Shown here one piece after another: positions 12,746 to 23,654 of a stretch of 64,000 nt of DNA. The stretch's first letter is position 1. Every line of letters begins with the position of its first letter. Position numbers and translations under genes: made by a program. The notes under the pieces were generated by a model. That model was not told where the DNA came from. It made no database searches and was given only the letters and a program-made list of their open reading frames with translations. The DNA is from Puccinia triticina (taxonomy: Eukaryota > Basidiomycota > Pucciniomycetes > Pucciniales > Pucciniaceae): positions 2,004,001-2,068,000 of the forward strand of contig NC_070568.1 of the NCBI RefSeq assembly GCF_026914185.1. Reading direction: 5' to 3'.

Positions 12746-13170
12746 ACTATAGCAGCGAGAGGCTGTGAGTGTGATGACACTGAGAGACGACACGGGCAAA
12801 GTGGAAGCACACCTATAGCAGCAAGAGGCTGTGAGTGTGATGACACTGAGAGACGACACGGGCAAAGTGGAAGCACACCTAGGACCGAGTGAGGATGAAG
12901 TTTGAGTGAGTTTGATGATGAAAACAATGAAGTGAAAATGAATGAAAACAACCAACGATATACTGACCTATAGCAGCGAGAGGCTGTGAGTGTGATGACA
13001 CTGAGAGACGACACGGGCAAAGTGGAAGCACACCTGAGAGAGAAGAAAAGCAAATGAGACAAGAACATGGGAACGAGATGAGTGATACGAGAGCATACCT
13101 AGGACCGAGTGAGGATGAAGTTTGAGTGAGTTTGATGATGAAAACAATGAAGTGAAAATGAATGAAAACT
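12746..13170. repeat. Mixed tandem repeat: a 65-bp unit (three copies) and a 73-bp unit (two copies)
   Basis: Unit 1 (CTATAGCAGCGAGAGGC...) starts near 12746, 12811 and 12968. Unit 2 (CCTAGGACCGAGTGAGG...) starts near 12877 and 13099 and ends in GATGAAAACAATGAAGTG. They are interleaved 1-1-2-1-2, with near-perfect identity between copies. Confidence 0.8.
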
Positions 13171-14560
13171 ACTACAAGCTAGGCAGACGTAAACACTACA
13201 AAGACACTTAGGGTTGCCGAGTATCACCATCTAATCTCAAACCTAAACAATCTAAGTCCGCAGCACGGCGCATGAGAGTCTGCCCGGCTCCATATGCCTC
13301 AATATTATCTTCGTCAGACCGCTCTCAAGCGATTTAGCTTTTTCCTTTACTTTTTCTCATTTCCACTCACTTTCGCCAGCGCCCCTGCTCTCAGGTAAGA
13401 GGATGATCCACTTCACCTTATTTTTCTAAAAACACATTGCTTTCTTTCATTGTACATATAACCTGACTTGGAAATATAATTCTCTCAGTTTGTGAATTCT
13501 TACAGACTTAGGGGCTTTCAAGTACAGTTTTCTATCCATCTCGATGAGTGAATACGTCCGACTAGAAACGGGAACAAGATCGCACTAGGGGAGGAACAGC
13601 GCTTGGTACTATTGTTTAAACTGCACTATCTTTCTCTTTTTTTGGACAATACACCATGCAGGATCGGAAAAAATTGGATAAATGTATATATTCCGCGACT
13701 CTAAGGATAGAAAAAGTAAAGTTACAACAGATGGTGATAAAAAGAAAATCAGAAAGGAGGTGCTCCTATGCACCGAAAGGGCCGAAAAGAAAAATTAAGA
13801 GATCAGCCTAATAGCCAAGCAATGTTGGGATAGCAAGTCTTACATGGTTGTGCAGATCTGTCGACTTGATTGTTCTGCTGTGGTCAACAGGCCGGAGTTT
13901 TCTTTTTTTTTGGACAAAACATGAGGGGAGAGCTAAGGGCAACCAGAAATGTCTGGGGAGTTAGTGCAAATGAGACCACATGAATATGCATTGAAAGGAA
14001 CCTACGGCGTTAGGAGGAGTACGGTGGGGACACTTCCAGGCGCAAACCATCACATAAAGAAGATCAGGAGAGGGATTCAGGATGGGAATGTTGGGAAAGT
14101 ATGGGTCGGTCAAGGGAATCTTAGCGAGGAATGCGATGAAGAGGATTTGAGCTGCTTACTTGGAGGGGTAAGTGGAGCGGGGGCGCGGCAGATGATGCAG
14201 TAGTGATTGCTGCCACCCCTCGCAGGCCGGATTCGCCCGACTGGTTACCCATTTTGCTCGAATCAGCCTTGTGGGGCATATGTACACTTCGGTGCGCGCT
14301 GTCGAATCGACACTGCACTTACGGAGACGGTGGATCTCAACCGGGCGAGGGCGAACTCATTTACCTTTTTTGCGCATGACCTAGTTTTCGTGTTTCTGGA
14401 GCAAATCCGGACATCAGTTTGCTTGGATGAGGAAGTGGAACCACACAGCATTCCGTGGAAGCATTAGCGCCAGTCTCCTCGTGTCTTTCCAATGTGAGAG
14501 AAAAGACCATTTTCACCGGTTGCAGTGTACGCATTTAGTATTTAGCATTTAGCTTTCTTG
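13171..14560. other. Unassigned; one leader-type intron
   Basis: AG|GTAAGA at 13395 and TTCTTACAG| at 13505 outline a 111-nt intron in a pyrimidine-rich leader context. The frames around 13949-14467 show no motif I recognise. Confidence 0.35.
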
Positions 14561-14591
14561 GTTTAAAATGCAACACGGCTTTTGCGTTTCG

Positions 14592-14599
14592 TGACGTCA
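14592..14599. promoter_or_regulatory. Perfect CRE-type palindrome TGACGTCA
   Basis: TGACGTCA is the consensus for CREB/ATF-type bZIP factors. It lies about 470 bp upstream of the repeat-peptide gene at 15065, next to a tandem copy of TCCTCGATGCTTTCA (14608-14640). A role is inferred only from position. Confidence 0.35.
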
Positions 14600-14914
14600 G
14601 ATATATGTCCTCGATGCTTTCAGTCCTCGATGCTTTCATGTCCTATGTTTCGGGTGTGTTTGCATGTTGTACCAAAAAGTGCCGACCACTGACCTTAAGT
14701 TCCATATATGTAACTCAGATTTATGTACCAATGCGGCGCAACGTCTTGCCGTTCAACCCCCTCACCCCCGCATTAGGTCAATACCGCACTCAAGACAAGC
14801 TTTTGACCGGGGATCTCCTATAACTAGAAATGCACACAGTCACATTCGCGCAGAATTGTGCCCGGGAAAAGCTACTGAACCTATGGGCAAACGGTACTCC
14901 TCTTGAGCCCCAGT

Positions 14915-14925
14915 CGACAATAAAA
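14915..14925 (+). promoter_or_regulatory. TATA-like AATAAAA upstream of the repeat-peptide gene
   Basis: An AT-rich AATAAAA element lies about 140 bp before the ATG at 15065. Between them the DNA is C/T-rich (CACCTCACATTCTCC...), typical of fungal core promoters and 5' leaders. Confidence 0.35.
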
Positions 14926-15064
14926 CCAGGCCTTTCCCACGCGATAATTTCATCATCTCACTATCCCATCCCCCACATCTCACCTCACATTCTCCAATAC
15001 ACTCACTGCCCCCTCCACTCCTACATTCCACAACAATTCGTACCCAAACTCTCCTTCTTCTAAC

Positions 15065-15298
15065 ATGCATCGCAAGGAAATCGGTGGTCCTGGTGGCTGC
15101 GTCGTCAGCAACGAATCGCACACCCCTCGTGGTGAAATAGGCGGTCCCGGCGGCTGCGTCGTCTCAAACTCCCCTCGAGGCGAAATTGGTGGACCCGGTG
15201 GCTGCGTCGTCAGCAACGAGGCCCACACCCCTCGTGGTGAAATAGGAGGTCCAGGTGGCTGCATTGTCAGCAGAGGCATGTCCAGCTGTCTTTACTAA
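15065..15298 (+). CDS. 77-aa tandem-repeat peptide with CaaX-like motifs; candidate lipopeptide pheromone precursor
   Basis: Four repeats of the core EIGGPGGCVVS are separated by N(ESHT or EAHT)PRG, or NSPRG in the short spacer. The fourth has CIVS and then ends RGMSSCLY. In repeats 1-3 every core difference is synonymous (Ile ATC/ATA/ATT; several Gly; Pro CCT/CCC; Ser AGC/TCA), which indicates selection on the peptide. CVVS fits a CaaX farnesylation box. Tandem pheromone copies with internal CaaX-like motifs are known in Pucciniomycotina (rhodotorucine A precursors), so a mating pheromone is the best guess. Against it, the terminal CLY is not a CaaX and no receptor gene is visible nearby. 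The ATG follows a C/T-rich leader. A 77-nt intron (15340-15416) would lie in the 3'UTR. Confidence 0.55.
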   Translation: MHRKEIGGPGGCVVSNESHTPRGEIGGPGGCVVSNSPRGEIGGPGGCVVSNEAHTPRGEIGGPGGCIVSRGMSSCLY

Positions 15299-16478
15299 TT
15301 GCACTGCGCCATTTACCGCAACTCTTGGCCGAAGGTCAGGTATACCTCCCAATCTTTTCATCGTAACCATGAGCCCGACGCGAATCACTAAGTTGACTTG
15401 GTCTCCTCATTTTCAGGTTCCCATGGCCCCCGTCTACAGTTCAGTTGGACACTCCCCGGCAGTGGTCGTAGTTAAAACTCAGATCGCCTCTATATGTCCA
15501 TTTCAGCCGAAGTCCCTGTATTAGTTGTTAGCCTTGCATGCAACCTCCTTCCCCTGTGCATATTCCAGTCCCTGAACTCGTAATGTAACACATCCAGCGT
15601 CTCCAGTTGCAAGTTTGTCCTTTAGACATGAAAGCCTTGTTGCAAGCCGGCCGGAAGCGTCCTTGTGCAACCAAGTCTCATTAATCTCCCTGTAAATCGT
15701 TGCATGACAGCTGCAGGTGTCGTGTGCAACAACGAGGTGTCGCGCTTCATAGCCCGTCATGCCATGCATTGACCCTTTCCACTCTGCACCCCCAATTGAG
15801 AGAGTCAAATTGAGAGAGTTGATGAGTGAAATGCAAATCTCAGGAGGAAGGTCTTTTTTATTTTATTTATGTATTTATAGTGTTTTTGATTTCACATATC
15901 ACACTGTGCAACTAAGAGCGGAGTGATTACAGCTTTATGTATCTTGTTTTGTGGTGTTGTTGTCCTGTTGATGGTACAAGTTGTCATCAGGATCCCAGCA
16001 ATCTGGATGGTATAAGGAAAAATAGAGAAAAGGATAAAGAGAAAAGAAATGAGGAAGAGAAAAGATGAGAGAAAATGAAAGGCAATTGGATCCCAGAGAG
16101 AGAAAAGATGACCATGAGGAAATAAAGAAAAGAGGCTGAAGCAGGGAGATAATTACATGAGCATAAAAAAGATAATTGGTTTCACTCTTACCCATTAGAA
16201 GAATGTTTATGTCTAGAGTAGGGGACATTCTCTATCCCACCATAGGTTGAGTTGAGTTTCTGGATAAGAGCAATTTGCTCGACTGGCACCTACCCAAATG
16301 TGGTGCAACCCAGTAGAACAGCCCCTCAAGCTCCGACTCACCAGAACAACAGGCCAAATGGGACGGACTGACCCAGAGGCAATTTCTACCGCCCTCAGTA
16401 CCACCTCCAGCGCGTGGATTCACAATTTCCAGCGGGATCAACTAGACACACACCTCAAGCAAATGCAAGGTTGGTGGT
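15299..16478. other. 3' flank of the repeat-peptide gene and unassigned DNA
   Basis: Contains the GT-AG intron 15340-15416 with a CACTAAG branch-like site. 15820-16200 is A- and purine-rich. An open frame at 16298-16501 just before the LTR-like start at 16479 may be a remnant of a retroelement 3' end, but no motif is recognisable. Confidence 0.35.
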
Positions 16479-17100
16479 GTAAGACTCAAAAGGTGTCGTG
16501 AGACCCTTTTGCTGAATGGCAAAAGGTATGGATGAGGTGCAAAACTCTGCCTTTCTGGATATCAGAAAACAAGACCACCAAGCTAAGCTTGGCAGTTTTA
16601 TTCAGGATATGTTCAAAGATGAAGAGTATAGTTGGATTGTTTGGTAAAGAGTTCTGAGTGTCTAAGGAGCAGATGAGATATCTGAATGGGCAAAAAAATA
16701 CTGATGACTTGGACGGTGTCAGCCTGTAGGTAACTAACCGTGTCTGAGAGGGTTGTTACTAGCAAGATGATGGTGTAAGATGCCAAGGATGGGCCAATGG
16801 GTTCGTGGTAAGACCTGTAAAAGGTTTCACTCTATCAGTAATCTTGACTGAGAGGCTTGCTCAATTAAGGCGCATCCAGATCAACACAGGGTGTTAATAG
16901 GCATCCAAGGAATAACTCAACTTGGGTTTGAGGTTTTACCTACAGAAAGGTAAGGGTAATCAAGAGTTGAGAGTATTCCTGAATTGAATGATGGTTGAGA
17001 ATGAAAGCACTGTTTAACTATAGTATGGGTTAAACTTTGCTGTAAATATATTCTGAGGGATAAACAGTCCTGAGGGGCGTGTTTATATGGAGGGGAAAGA
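16479..17100 (+). repeat. LTR-like repeat, copy 1 (TGTAAGACTC start)
   Basis: TGTAAGACTCAAAAGG at 16479 begins a segment whose first 120 bp or so matches, in inverted orientation, the sequence ending at 35169. Inside it, 16717-17077 is repeated almost exactly at 23718-24079. A TATATGGAGG motif near 17083 could be an LTR promoter. The right end is not defined. Either a solo LTR or the 3' LTR of an element whose body is 5' of it. Confidence 0.5.
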
Positions 17101-17635
17101 GCAGGAGGGGATATGAGGCGCTTGGAGGCGCTTCAGGACCAGGGGGGAACTGGAAGCGCTCAAGGGAAGCAGATCCTCATGAGGATCAACATTGGAAATG
17201 ATCAGGGCAGTGTAATGATCAGTACTGATCCTGGATCAGTAGCTGTGCACACTAGCTGATCATAAGCAATCATTGATTCTATTCAGTGCTCTTTGAATTG
17301 GATTACATCATGTATTGTTTATGTAATTATACCATAACCAATATATTATGTAAATGGGGACTGAGGCGTAACAGGGGATAACTGAGTGATACCTGTCTTG
17401 TGGTATTTCACGTGTACAGTAATATTACAATGTATTGTAATCTTACTGTTGCACGTAACTTAACTCTCATAACAACAGTACATTATGGTAACTGTATTTA
17501 ACTATGGTTATCTGTAATGTAATGTATAACAGGAGTACATTCTTAAGCTTGTATCAAATGATATACATATGTAATAAAGGTGTAAAAAGGAATATACTAT
17601 ATGTAATGTGAACAATTGCAGGTACTTGGTACGTG
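17101..17635. other. AT-rich spacer
   Basis: Contains GGAGGCGCTT repeats near 17115 and many TGTAAT/TAATGT words from about 17300. May be part of the LTR-like repeat. No gene. Confidence 0.35.
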
Positions 17636-17654
17636 TAAGGTACTGTGACATGTA

Positions 17655-17722
17655 CTCTGTGGCTGACAGACGGGGCTTGAACCCAGGTCCTTGAGCAGAG
17701 GTCCAATCCTCTGCTACCATTC
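17655..17722 (-). repeat. tRNA-like sequence (degenerate)
   Basis: Read on the minus strand, ATGGTAGCAGAGG resembles an A box and GGTTCAAGCCC a B box, with a GCAGAGG/CCTCTGC hairpin between them. The acceptor stem does not close, so this is a tRNA-derived relic rather than a working tRNA. Confidence 0.35.
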
Positions 17723-18184
17723 CGCATAGGGTTGAGCTGAGTACCGGGATGGTACTCAGCTTGTGTTGGTTTCTCTTTGCAGCCCTTTATTGCTTAGGGT
17801 TGCCTAGGTGACCCGGGAGTTGTTCCTCCAACTCCCCAAGCCACCTGAGTGTGGGAAGGGTTCTCTCTCATCTCTCTGGCGGTTTTGCCACACTTCTCCC
17901 CTCCCTGAAGGAAGGCGTGGCACAACGGACAATTGAGCTGGGGGAGTGGCCACTGCTCCTTGGGGAGTGTGGCCTCTCCTTGCCTATGAGCACTAAGATG
18001 TGGGGGTCTGAGCCCGACCCGCTACTCCAGGTGGCCTGGAGCCTGCTCAGACCCAACACTCCAGGAAACCTGGACCTAGTGAAGGCTAGGTGCCCTCCCC
18101 TTCCCCCCCATATTGCAATAAAACCTGGATTCATTGCAGTTGCAGACCTCCCCCCTTCGCCCCAACCATGCCGCCTACGTAACT
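17723..18184. other. Expected recombinase region of the DIRS-like element; none recognised
   Basis: In DIRS/Ngaro elements a tyrosine recombinase would follow RNase H here, on the minus strand. I see no R-H-R-Y motif. The open frames are Pro- and Leu-rich with no family resemblance, so the recombinase is deleted, unrecognisably decayed, or never present. Confidence 0.4.
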
Positions 18185-20334
18185 TCACACCTCTGTTACC
18201 TGCTCCATTAGTTCCTCTAGTTCATGGGGAACCTTGACCCGTAACTGATAGCGGTTCCAATGATTCCGTCTGATCCCCCTGGGTAGCTCGTTGGCCCAAT
18301 TCTCGGCCAAGGTGACGCGCTTTGCAACAAGATTGATCTGGTTCTCAATCAGCGTTGCTTGGATCTTTTTCCATTTGGCGTTGAAAAACCAATCCTTGGA
18401 TTTCCGCTTGGTGATGACGCTCTCTGTTGTAGTGTTGTCGGTCCAGACAATGAAAGTTTTCCCTCCCCTTGCCCCTAGTTTGATTAACATCAGCAGCCCT
18501 AGCCGCACCACTATGGTTTCTAGCCTTGTAATCCTTTCCTCCTCTTTATTCTCCTTGTCAATGTCTGTATCCAGCTCCGTCATTGATTGCAGGCGGAATT
18601 GTGCCCACCTTTTACCAATGAGCCCCCCCACCCCAAATCCGGTTGACGCATCGCCGACCCATCCTACCTCCATTGGTTCCTGTCTTGCAATCAGCCTTGT
18701 TGGTTTAAAGTTGGAAAGTGTCCTGAGCCACGTGTGCAGGTTCTCTTCGGCGTCTGGGGGTAGTGGGCTGTCCGTCTCTTGGTGTACCCAGTCTTTGAGC
18801 CACCTATATAGACTACACAGGTAGCATCTTAGTTGCGGTAAGATGTATGCTACGTGGTTCAACCTTCCGGCAATGACCTCCACATCATTGTAACTGAAAG
18901 TTGCTCCTATCTCTAGGAAGTCCCGGATCTGGTTGATCCTCTTGGCTAGCTTCGCCTCTGGGAGCCGTACGGTCCTGTTGGTTCCGTTCCAAATGAACCC
19001 AACGTACTTCTGCTCTTCTAGAAAGGGCTATGTAAGGGTCGGGAGACCCTTCACTGTTTGGAGGCTGGTGGCTTGGAGGGACGAGGCACTAGGCCTGAGG
19101 ATGTTCTAGTTACAACGTCCTCGGGGGTCTGTATTGCAATGTCTAGCTTGGCAGAGAGGTCGAGGGGTCCGGAGGTCTCTCCATTAGTCTATGTACAAAG
19201 GTCTTGAGGATGGGAAGGAAGGGGCCAGATAGAGAGGAAAGAAGAACTCACCTAGCTCGGCAGAGAGGTCGAGGGGTCCGGAGGTCTCTGCCGGGCTAGG
19301 AAGGAGGGGGAAAGCCTGAGACTAAATCCCTGGCTGTGTAGGTCATGTGATAGGTGTCGTGACACCTAGTGAACCCCGCAAGGGGTGCGGGGCTTCACAG
19401 GCGAGTACTTCTCTTTATTTTTTTTCACTCCCAGCTCGTCAGATCTCTTCACGATGTCAGCCATTAGGGTTGCTGAGTCTGGTCTTTTGACAAACAAGTT
19501 ATTGTCAACCCATCGAAATATGTTCAAAACGTCGAATTCGGAGATCATGAGTTTCTTCCACGCATCCGCCGGCCGGCCGAAGGACCCGCAGCCCGCTACT
19601 CCTTCAAAAGCTATCCGGGTATCTAACAGGAGCATGTGGTCGAAGTCCCGCACCATGAGGTACAGCCATTGACTTGGCGCAGTTAGGATCTGGCGGTAGG
19701 CCTTTTCCCAATCCAATAGAGCCAACAGGACCGGTTCCTTTTGCTCTTTGAGGAAGCTGGCAACCGCGTTGAAATCATCCCACGACGTTTTGAAGTCATC
19801 CGCGTTGACAAAGGAGTTCATGGAAGGGATTCCCGTCTTTCCGTGCGGGAACAAAACATCATTGATTGGCCGGAGGGAGCCATCACCGTTAATCACTTCT
19901 CCCAAAGGATTCGTCCTAAAGAAGCTGAACCGCTCTTGGACTTGGTCGTACGTGAACGGCCCAAACATCCTACCGGCATCTAGTTCCTTGCGGATGGAGG
20001 CTTCTATCTTGCTCTTCGCCAACAGCGCGGAGGTATGATTAGGGGGTGTGAAGTAGGGTAAGTCCTTTGACAGCTTGTGCTCCGGGATTCCATGGTCAAA
20101 ACCATCTCGGAAGCCGTCTAGAACGTCTTGAAATCTTGGGAGGAGGTCCGCCTTCTGTGGCGCGACCTCCCAGGCGTTGATCTTCATCTTGCAGGAGACT
20201 TTTGTTGGCCAATTGATCTTGCCTGACCAACAGTTTCCGGTCCCCCCTTGCAAGGGCCTTGGGAGTGTATTCTGGCCCTTTGGCTCACCATTTGTTATAT
20301 AGCCATCTAGCTTCTCGCTCTCAATGCTTCTCAC
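18185..20334 (-). pseudogene. DIRS/Ngaro-like reverse transcriptase and RNase H, split by a solo LTR
   Basis: The N-terminal and palm RT (20334-19400) shows the order FFRTNPLGEV, DWEKAYRQI, FGRPADAWKK and RWVDNNLF. The thumb and RNase H continue at 19030-18185 with GFIWNGTNRTVRLP, GDASTGFGVGG, VWTDNTTTES and NWANELPRG, resembling the DIRS type. A 369-bp solo LTR (19031-19399) separates them. The expected second catalytic Asp is Asn (AAT, 19503-19501), explained by TCG to TTG on the other strand. Even without the insertion the RT would be inactive. The DIRS/Ngaro label rests on RT and RNase H resemblance, with no recombinase seen. Confidence 0.7.
19031..19399 (-). mobile_element. Solo LTR of a Ty3/gypsy element inside the DIRS-like RT
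   Basis: It runs from TGTAAGGGTCGGG to GGGGCTTCACA, the same ends as the gypsy LTRs at 25706 and 34378. Flanking 5-mers are GGCTA (19026-19030) and GGCGA (19400-19404), a target duplication with one change. It carries the duplicated hairpin block typical of the gypsy LTRs here (near 19143-19185 and 19251-19301). RT coding resumes on either side, confirming insertion. Confidence 0.85.
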
Positions 20335-20499
20335 AAAGGGTCATAAAGAGATCCAAAGTCAGGTTTTGGTCTACCTCAATGTAATTAAATTCCATGTGAA
20401 ACAATCATGGCACCGCCCCCCCAGGCTTGGTGCTGAGCGTACATGAAGGCGTGGTTGTGGTTCATTAAAATTGAAAGAAAAACGCTAACAAATAACTTT

Positions 20500-22240
20500 T
20501 CCCCTTCCCATAACCGCCTCCTGTCCCTCCTCCTCCTCCACCGCCGCTGCCTGACCTCCCTTGTCACGGTCATAGCCCGGCCCCCATTTGCTTCCCTTGA
20601 AGCCACCCTCCTTGCCGCCGGTCCCTCTCTGGTTTCTAGGGCCTCGCGGGGTTTCTGGTCCCGGTTTGTTGGCGGGTTGAATGCCTTACCTGGTCGTTGT
20701 AAGTGGAGCAGGGTCTTGTTTACCTGTTCGTCCTTCTTCCGGGTTGGTTGTCCGGTCGTGGGGTCCCAACCAACCCGGCAGCCTCCAGCAGCATAGGGGT
20801 TGTTGGTAAACTCGGTCTCGCCGAACCTGACCGTCTTGGCGTGAACTTCTTGTACGATCTTGGTTCAGAAGATTGAGATATTTGCAACGGAGAGTTGCCC
20901 CCCTGGTACCGGTACCCAATGACACAAGGCATTCATCCGTACATGGATGTCATACCTCAGTGCAGTCATGAAGCCCTCCCTCCGTATGATGCCATCCGCG
21001 TTCCTCTTGTGTATCACAAGCCAGTGTGCCAGGTTTGCATGCAAGGGTATCTTGCTGACAGCCCGAAGAAAGCCCTGGTGGTTGACTGACCATTCCTGGT
21101 ACGCCTGGAGGTACTCGCTCAGGTACGGGAAGCCTGTGTAGCGCAACTGATCCCCGCTAACGTCGTTGAATTTGTTCCTCTTCTCGGCGTGGTGGAGGAA
21201 CACTTGTTCTTGCCACCACTTGTTGAAGATCGTCAAGGGTAGGGGGGCCCGAAACCCTATGAGATTCTTTGCTAAAAAATCAGGAAGGCCGATGTCATTG
21301 TTGTTTGGGATTGCGGCATTGTCAAAAAGGACTGCCGCCTCTGGCCCTGTGGATCCAACCATCTCATTGTAATCTCTGACCCTTGGGGTGACTGTCGACG
21401 CTGGAGTCGGCACTTTGAAGCCGTGGAGTTGGATGGGGTCGTGGCCGGAAACGCGAAAGGGGGTGTGGTGATTGACCGAGTTAGAGACGTGGGTATCCAA
21501 GCCGCTAAGGTCGGGGGTTGTGGTACTGGGGTCGCCGGGTTGCCTGCAATGGTGTTGCCCAAGCCTTTGCAGATTTTGATAAGCATTGTCGCTTTGCCTG
21601 ACTGCCCTGCCGCCTCGGCTGCTAACAACCTCCCAATAACCTCCAGCATTGTACCCTGTAGGTCCACCTTCCCTTTTTACCCTCCTATGACCCAAATCTC
21701 CTCCTTTGCGTTGACCGGATTATTAGCTAAGCGAAATAAAGCGCTGCAATCCGTGAGTCCTGACCCTCTACCCCTAGCCATATCCAGCCCCTCTTGTCCC
21801 CATCTCTTTGCTTACCAGTTCCCTTTTGGCTCCCTTGTACTCCGGTAACCTCCCCTACCAACTCCCTGAACTCCTTCAGCCCTGTCCCCCTTTCCCCCTC
21901 GTGATCCTCCCCACCCCCTCGGTCGTCGTCCCTCTCCTGCTCCCCTGGCCTCTTTGAGGTTGCCTGGGTTGACCTTCCCGCCAGTGCCTTCACGGTGACC
22001 TTTTTTGGTTTCTTTGGAGGGGCCGGTGCTGGTTCGTCGGCTGCGCCTCCACCGGCTCGTTCTTCCTCTGGTGGTGCTGGCGCTTCTGACTCGTCTTGCG
22101 TCCCTGTGACTCCTTGCAACTGGCCACTTGCCTCCCCATCCCCTTGTCGGCCTGTGTCGCCTGTCGACAAGCCTGCCGCCACTTTCACCGCCAAGGTCGC
22201 TGCTGCGATCAAATTGAACATTCCGGTTAGCGTGGTTTGA
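20500..22240 (-). pseudogene. Gag-like region of the DIRS-like element
   Basis: Minus-strand frames at 22221-21727 (Ala/Pro/Lys/Glu-rich) and 21695-20865 continue past a TGA at 20867-20865 into an Arg-rich tail (RQRRWRRRRDRRR, near 20540). The second frame has repeated Trp/Tyr patterns (FNKWWQEQVF, LSEYLQAYQEW) suggesting a structured capsid-like protein. Position immediately upstream of the RT, on the same strand, supports Gag. An intron or frameshift between 21727 and 21695 is needed. Homology to a known Gag is not established. Confidence 0.5.
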
Positions 22241-22940
22241 TATCAATCAGGAATGACTTAGTTTTGGCGAAATTTCCCGGGAATTTTTGGTGCTCTAGTG
22301 CTCGGCGTGACGTGCTCTGTTGCTGGTTCTGGGTGCTAGGTCTCGGCCGGTACCGGTTGCTCCTTGACCAACTAGGTTTGGTCTGACCTGGCGCGCCTCG
22401 GCTGCGCGCTGTGGGTGCCTTTGCGTACGCGCCACGCAGGTGCTCCACTGCCGCCTTCCTTGGACTCGGCCCACCTCCTGCTGCGCTCCTGGTAAGCGCA
22501 CAGTATATAAAGTGAAAAAGAGAATGTCAAGGTTTGGAAGCTATGCTTCCACCAGGATTGGAACCCTGCACTGAGAGACTTGTGAAAGGTTTGTGAAACC
22601 AACTATGAGTATGAATTGCAAGTAACTGTGATATGTATGTGTAATAAATAACTGTGACAGGTGAGTAGATGGATGTGGGAGCCAGATGGAATGAGCATCT
22701 GAGGGGGATTGTCCCCTGATGGGATGAGGAAGGAAACAACTGGCAGGCAGAGGCCTCCTTACGTAGTAAACTTAGAGGGGGTCTAGCTTCTAGGGGGTTA
22801 CATGAGTATCATATATATGCAATGTGAAAACAGTGGCCATCTTGTGGTTGAGTAGAATAAAAGGAAGAAAATAAAAGAAACAAACACCAGGAAAAAAAAA
22901 TATTCACTTGATGAAAAGTGACATAATGCCAGCTCCAGGG
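22241..22940. other. 5' flank of the DIRS-like element and unassigned DNA
   Basis: GC-rich to about 22490, then AT-rich. A B-box-like GGTTCCAATCC reads on the minus strand near 22550 without a convincing A box. No gene. Confidence 0.35.
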
Positions 22941-22941
22941 G

Positions 22942-23003
22942 GCTACCCACCATCTACCCACCATCTACCCACTATCTACCCACCATCTACCCACCATCTA
23001 AAC
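22942..23003. repeat. 12-bp minisatellite (CATCTACCCAC)
   Basis: Five consecutive, nearly perfect copies of a CTACCCACCAT unit. Confidence 0.8.
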
Positions 23004-23059
23004 ACATCTCCCCCCATCTACTTCCTTTCAGAATTTCCACAGGAGATCCTCAGTTTTAT

Positions 23060-23343
23060 CTGGGCACCACTAATCCTCATTTCTGGTCAGCTGATACTCA
23101 GCTTTGGCTCCCAGCTCATGCTAAGCTTTGGTGTCCAGCTAATGCTCAGCTTTGGTGTCCAGCTCATGCTCAGCTTTGAACCAGTCTAGGACCAGCTGAT
23201 TCTCAGCTTTAGTCCAGTCATGCCTCAGCTTAGACTCAGATTAGGACTATCTATGGCCCAGCCAATGCTTGGCTTTGGACCAGTATTGGCTCAGCTGATT
23301 TTCAGATTTGGATCAATCTCGGCCCAGCCAATGCTCAGCTTCT
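23060..23343. repeat. Degenerate repeat of about 23-30 bp with CAGCT/AGCTG palindromic words
   Basis: Units such as CCAGCTCATGCTCAGCTTTGG recur about ten times with drift. Each contains CAGCT and an inverted partner, so units can fold on themselves. The same words resume just after the MITE at 23592 (near 23608-23650), so the MITE probably inserted into this repeat. Confidence 0.7.
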
Positions 23344-23592
23344 GCACTGCAAAAATAACTTGGTCAACTGCTTGCAGTTGACATGCAGGATACTCAAGCC
23401 AAGCTGCCATTGTAACTCCACATGAATGCAGAAGTGCCTTTGTTGGCACAGTCACTGTGCAAGGTGCACAGTGACTGTGCATTGAAGCTTGGGTTGAGTC
23501 AAACCTTCAGTAAGGCTGGTGTAACACCACAAGCTTCCTCAGAGTTTCCGCATGTCAACTGCTCACAGTTGACACAGTTTTTTTTGCAGTGC
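23344..23592. mobile_element. MITE (249 bp) with long TIRs
   Basis: Ends starting GCACTGCAAAAA are inverted copies of each other over about 42 bp, including TTGCAGTTGAC and TCAACTG words. The centre (about 23448-23482) holds a nested palindrome GCACAGTCACTGTGC / GCACAGTGACTGTGC. No target duplication is clear. Non-coding; superfamily unknown. Confidence 0.7.
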
Positions 23593-23654
23593 TGGCCACT
23601 TCTGTAACAGCTGATGCTCATTGGTGGACCAGCTTTGGCTCAGCTGATGCTGTA

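Noticed and set aside
12701..13068. Repeated minus-strand Cys/Ser-rich frames as a small secreted protein
   Set aside because: They are products of the 65-bp tandem repeat. The repeats are near-identical at DNA level, with no synonymous bias.
22530..22600. Minus-strand tRNA-like B box
   Set aside because: Only the B-box-like word is convincing; no A box at the right distance.
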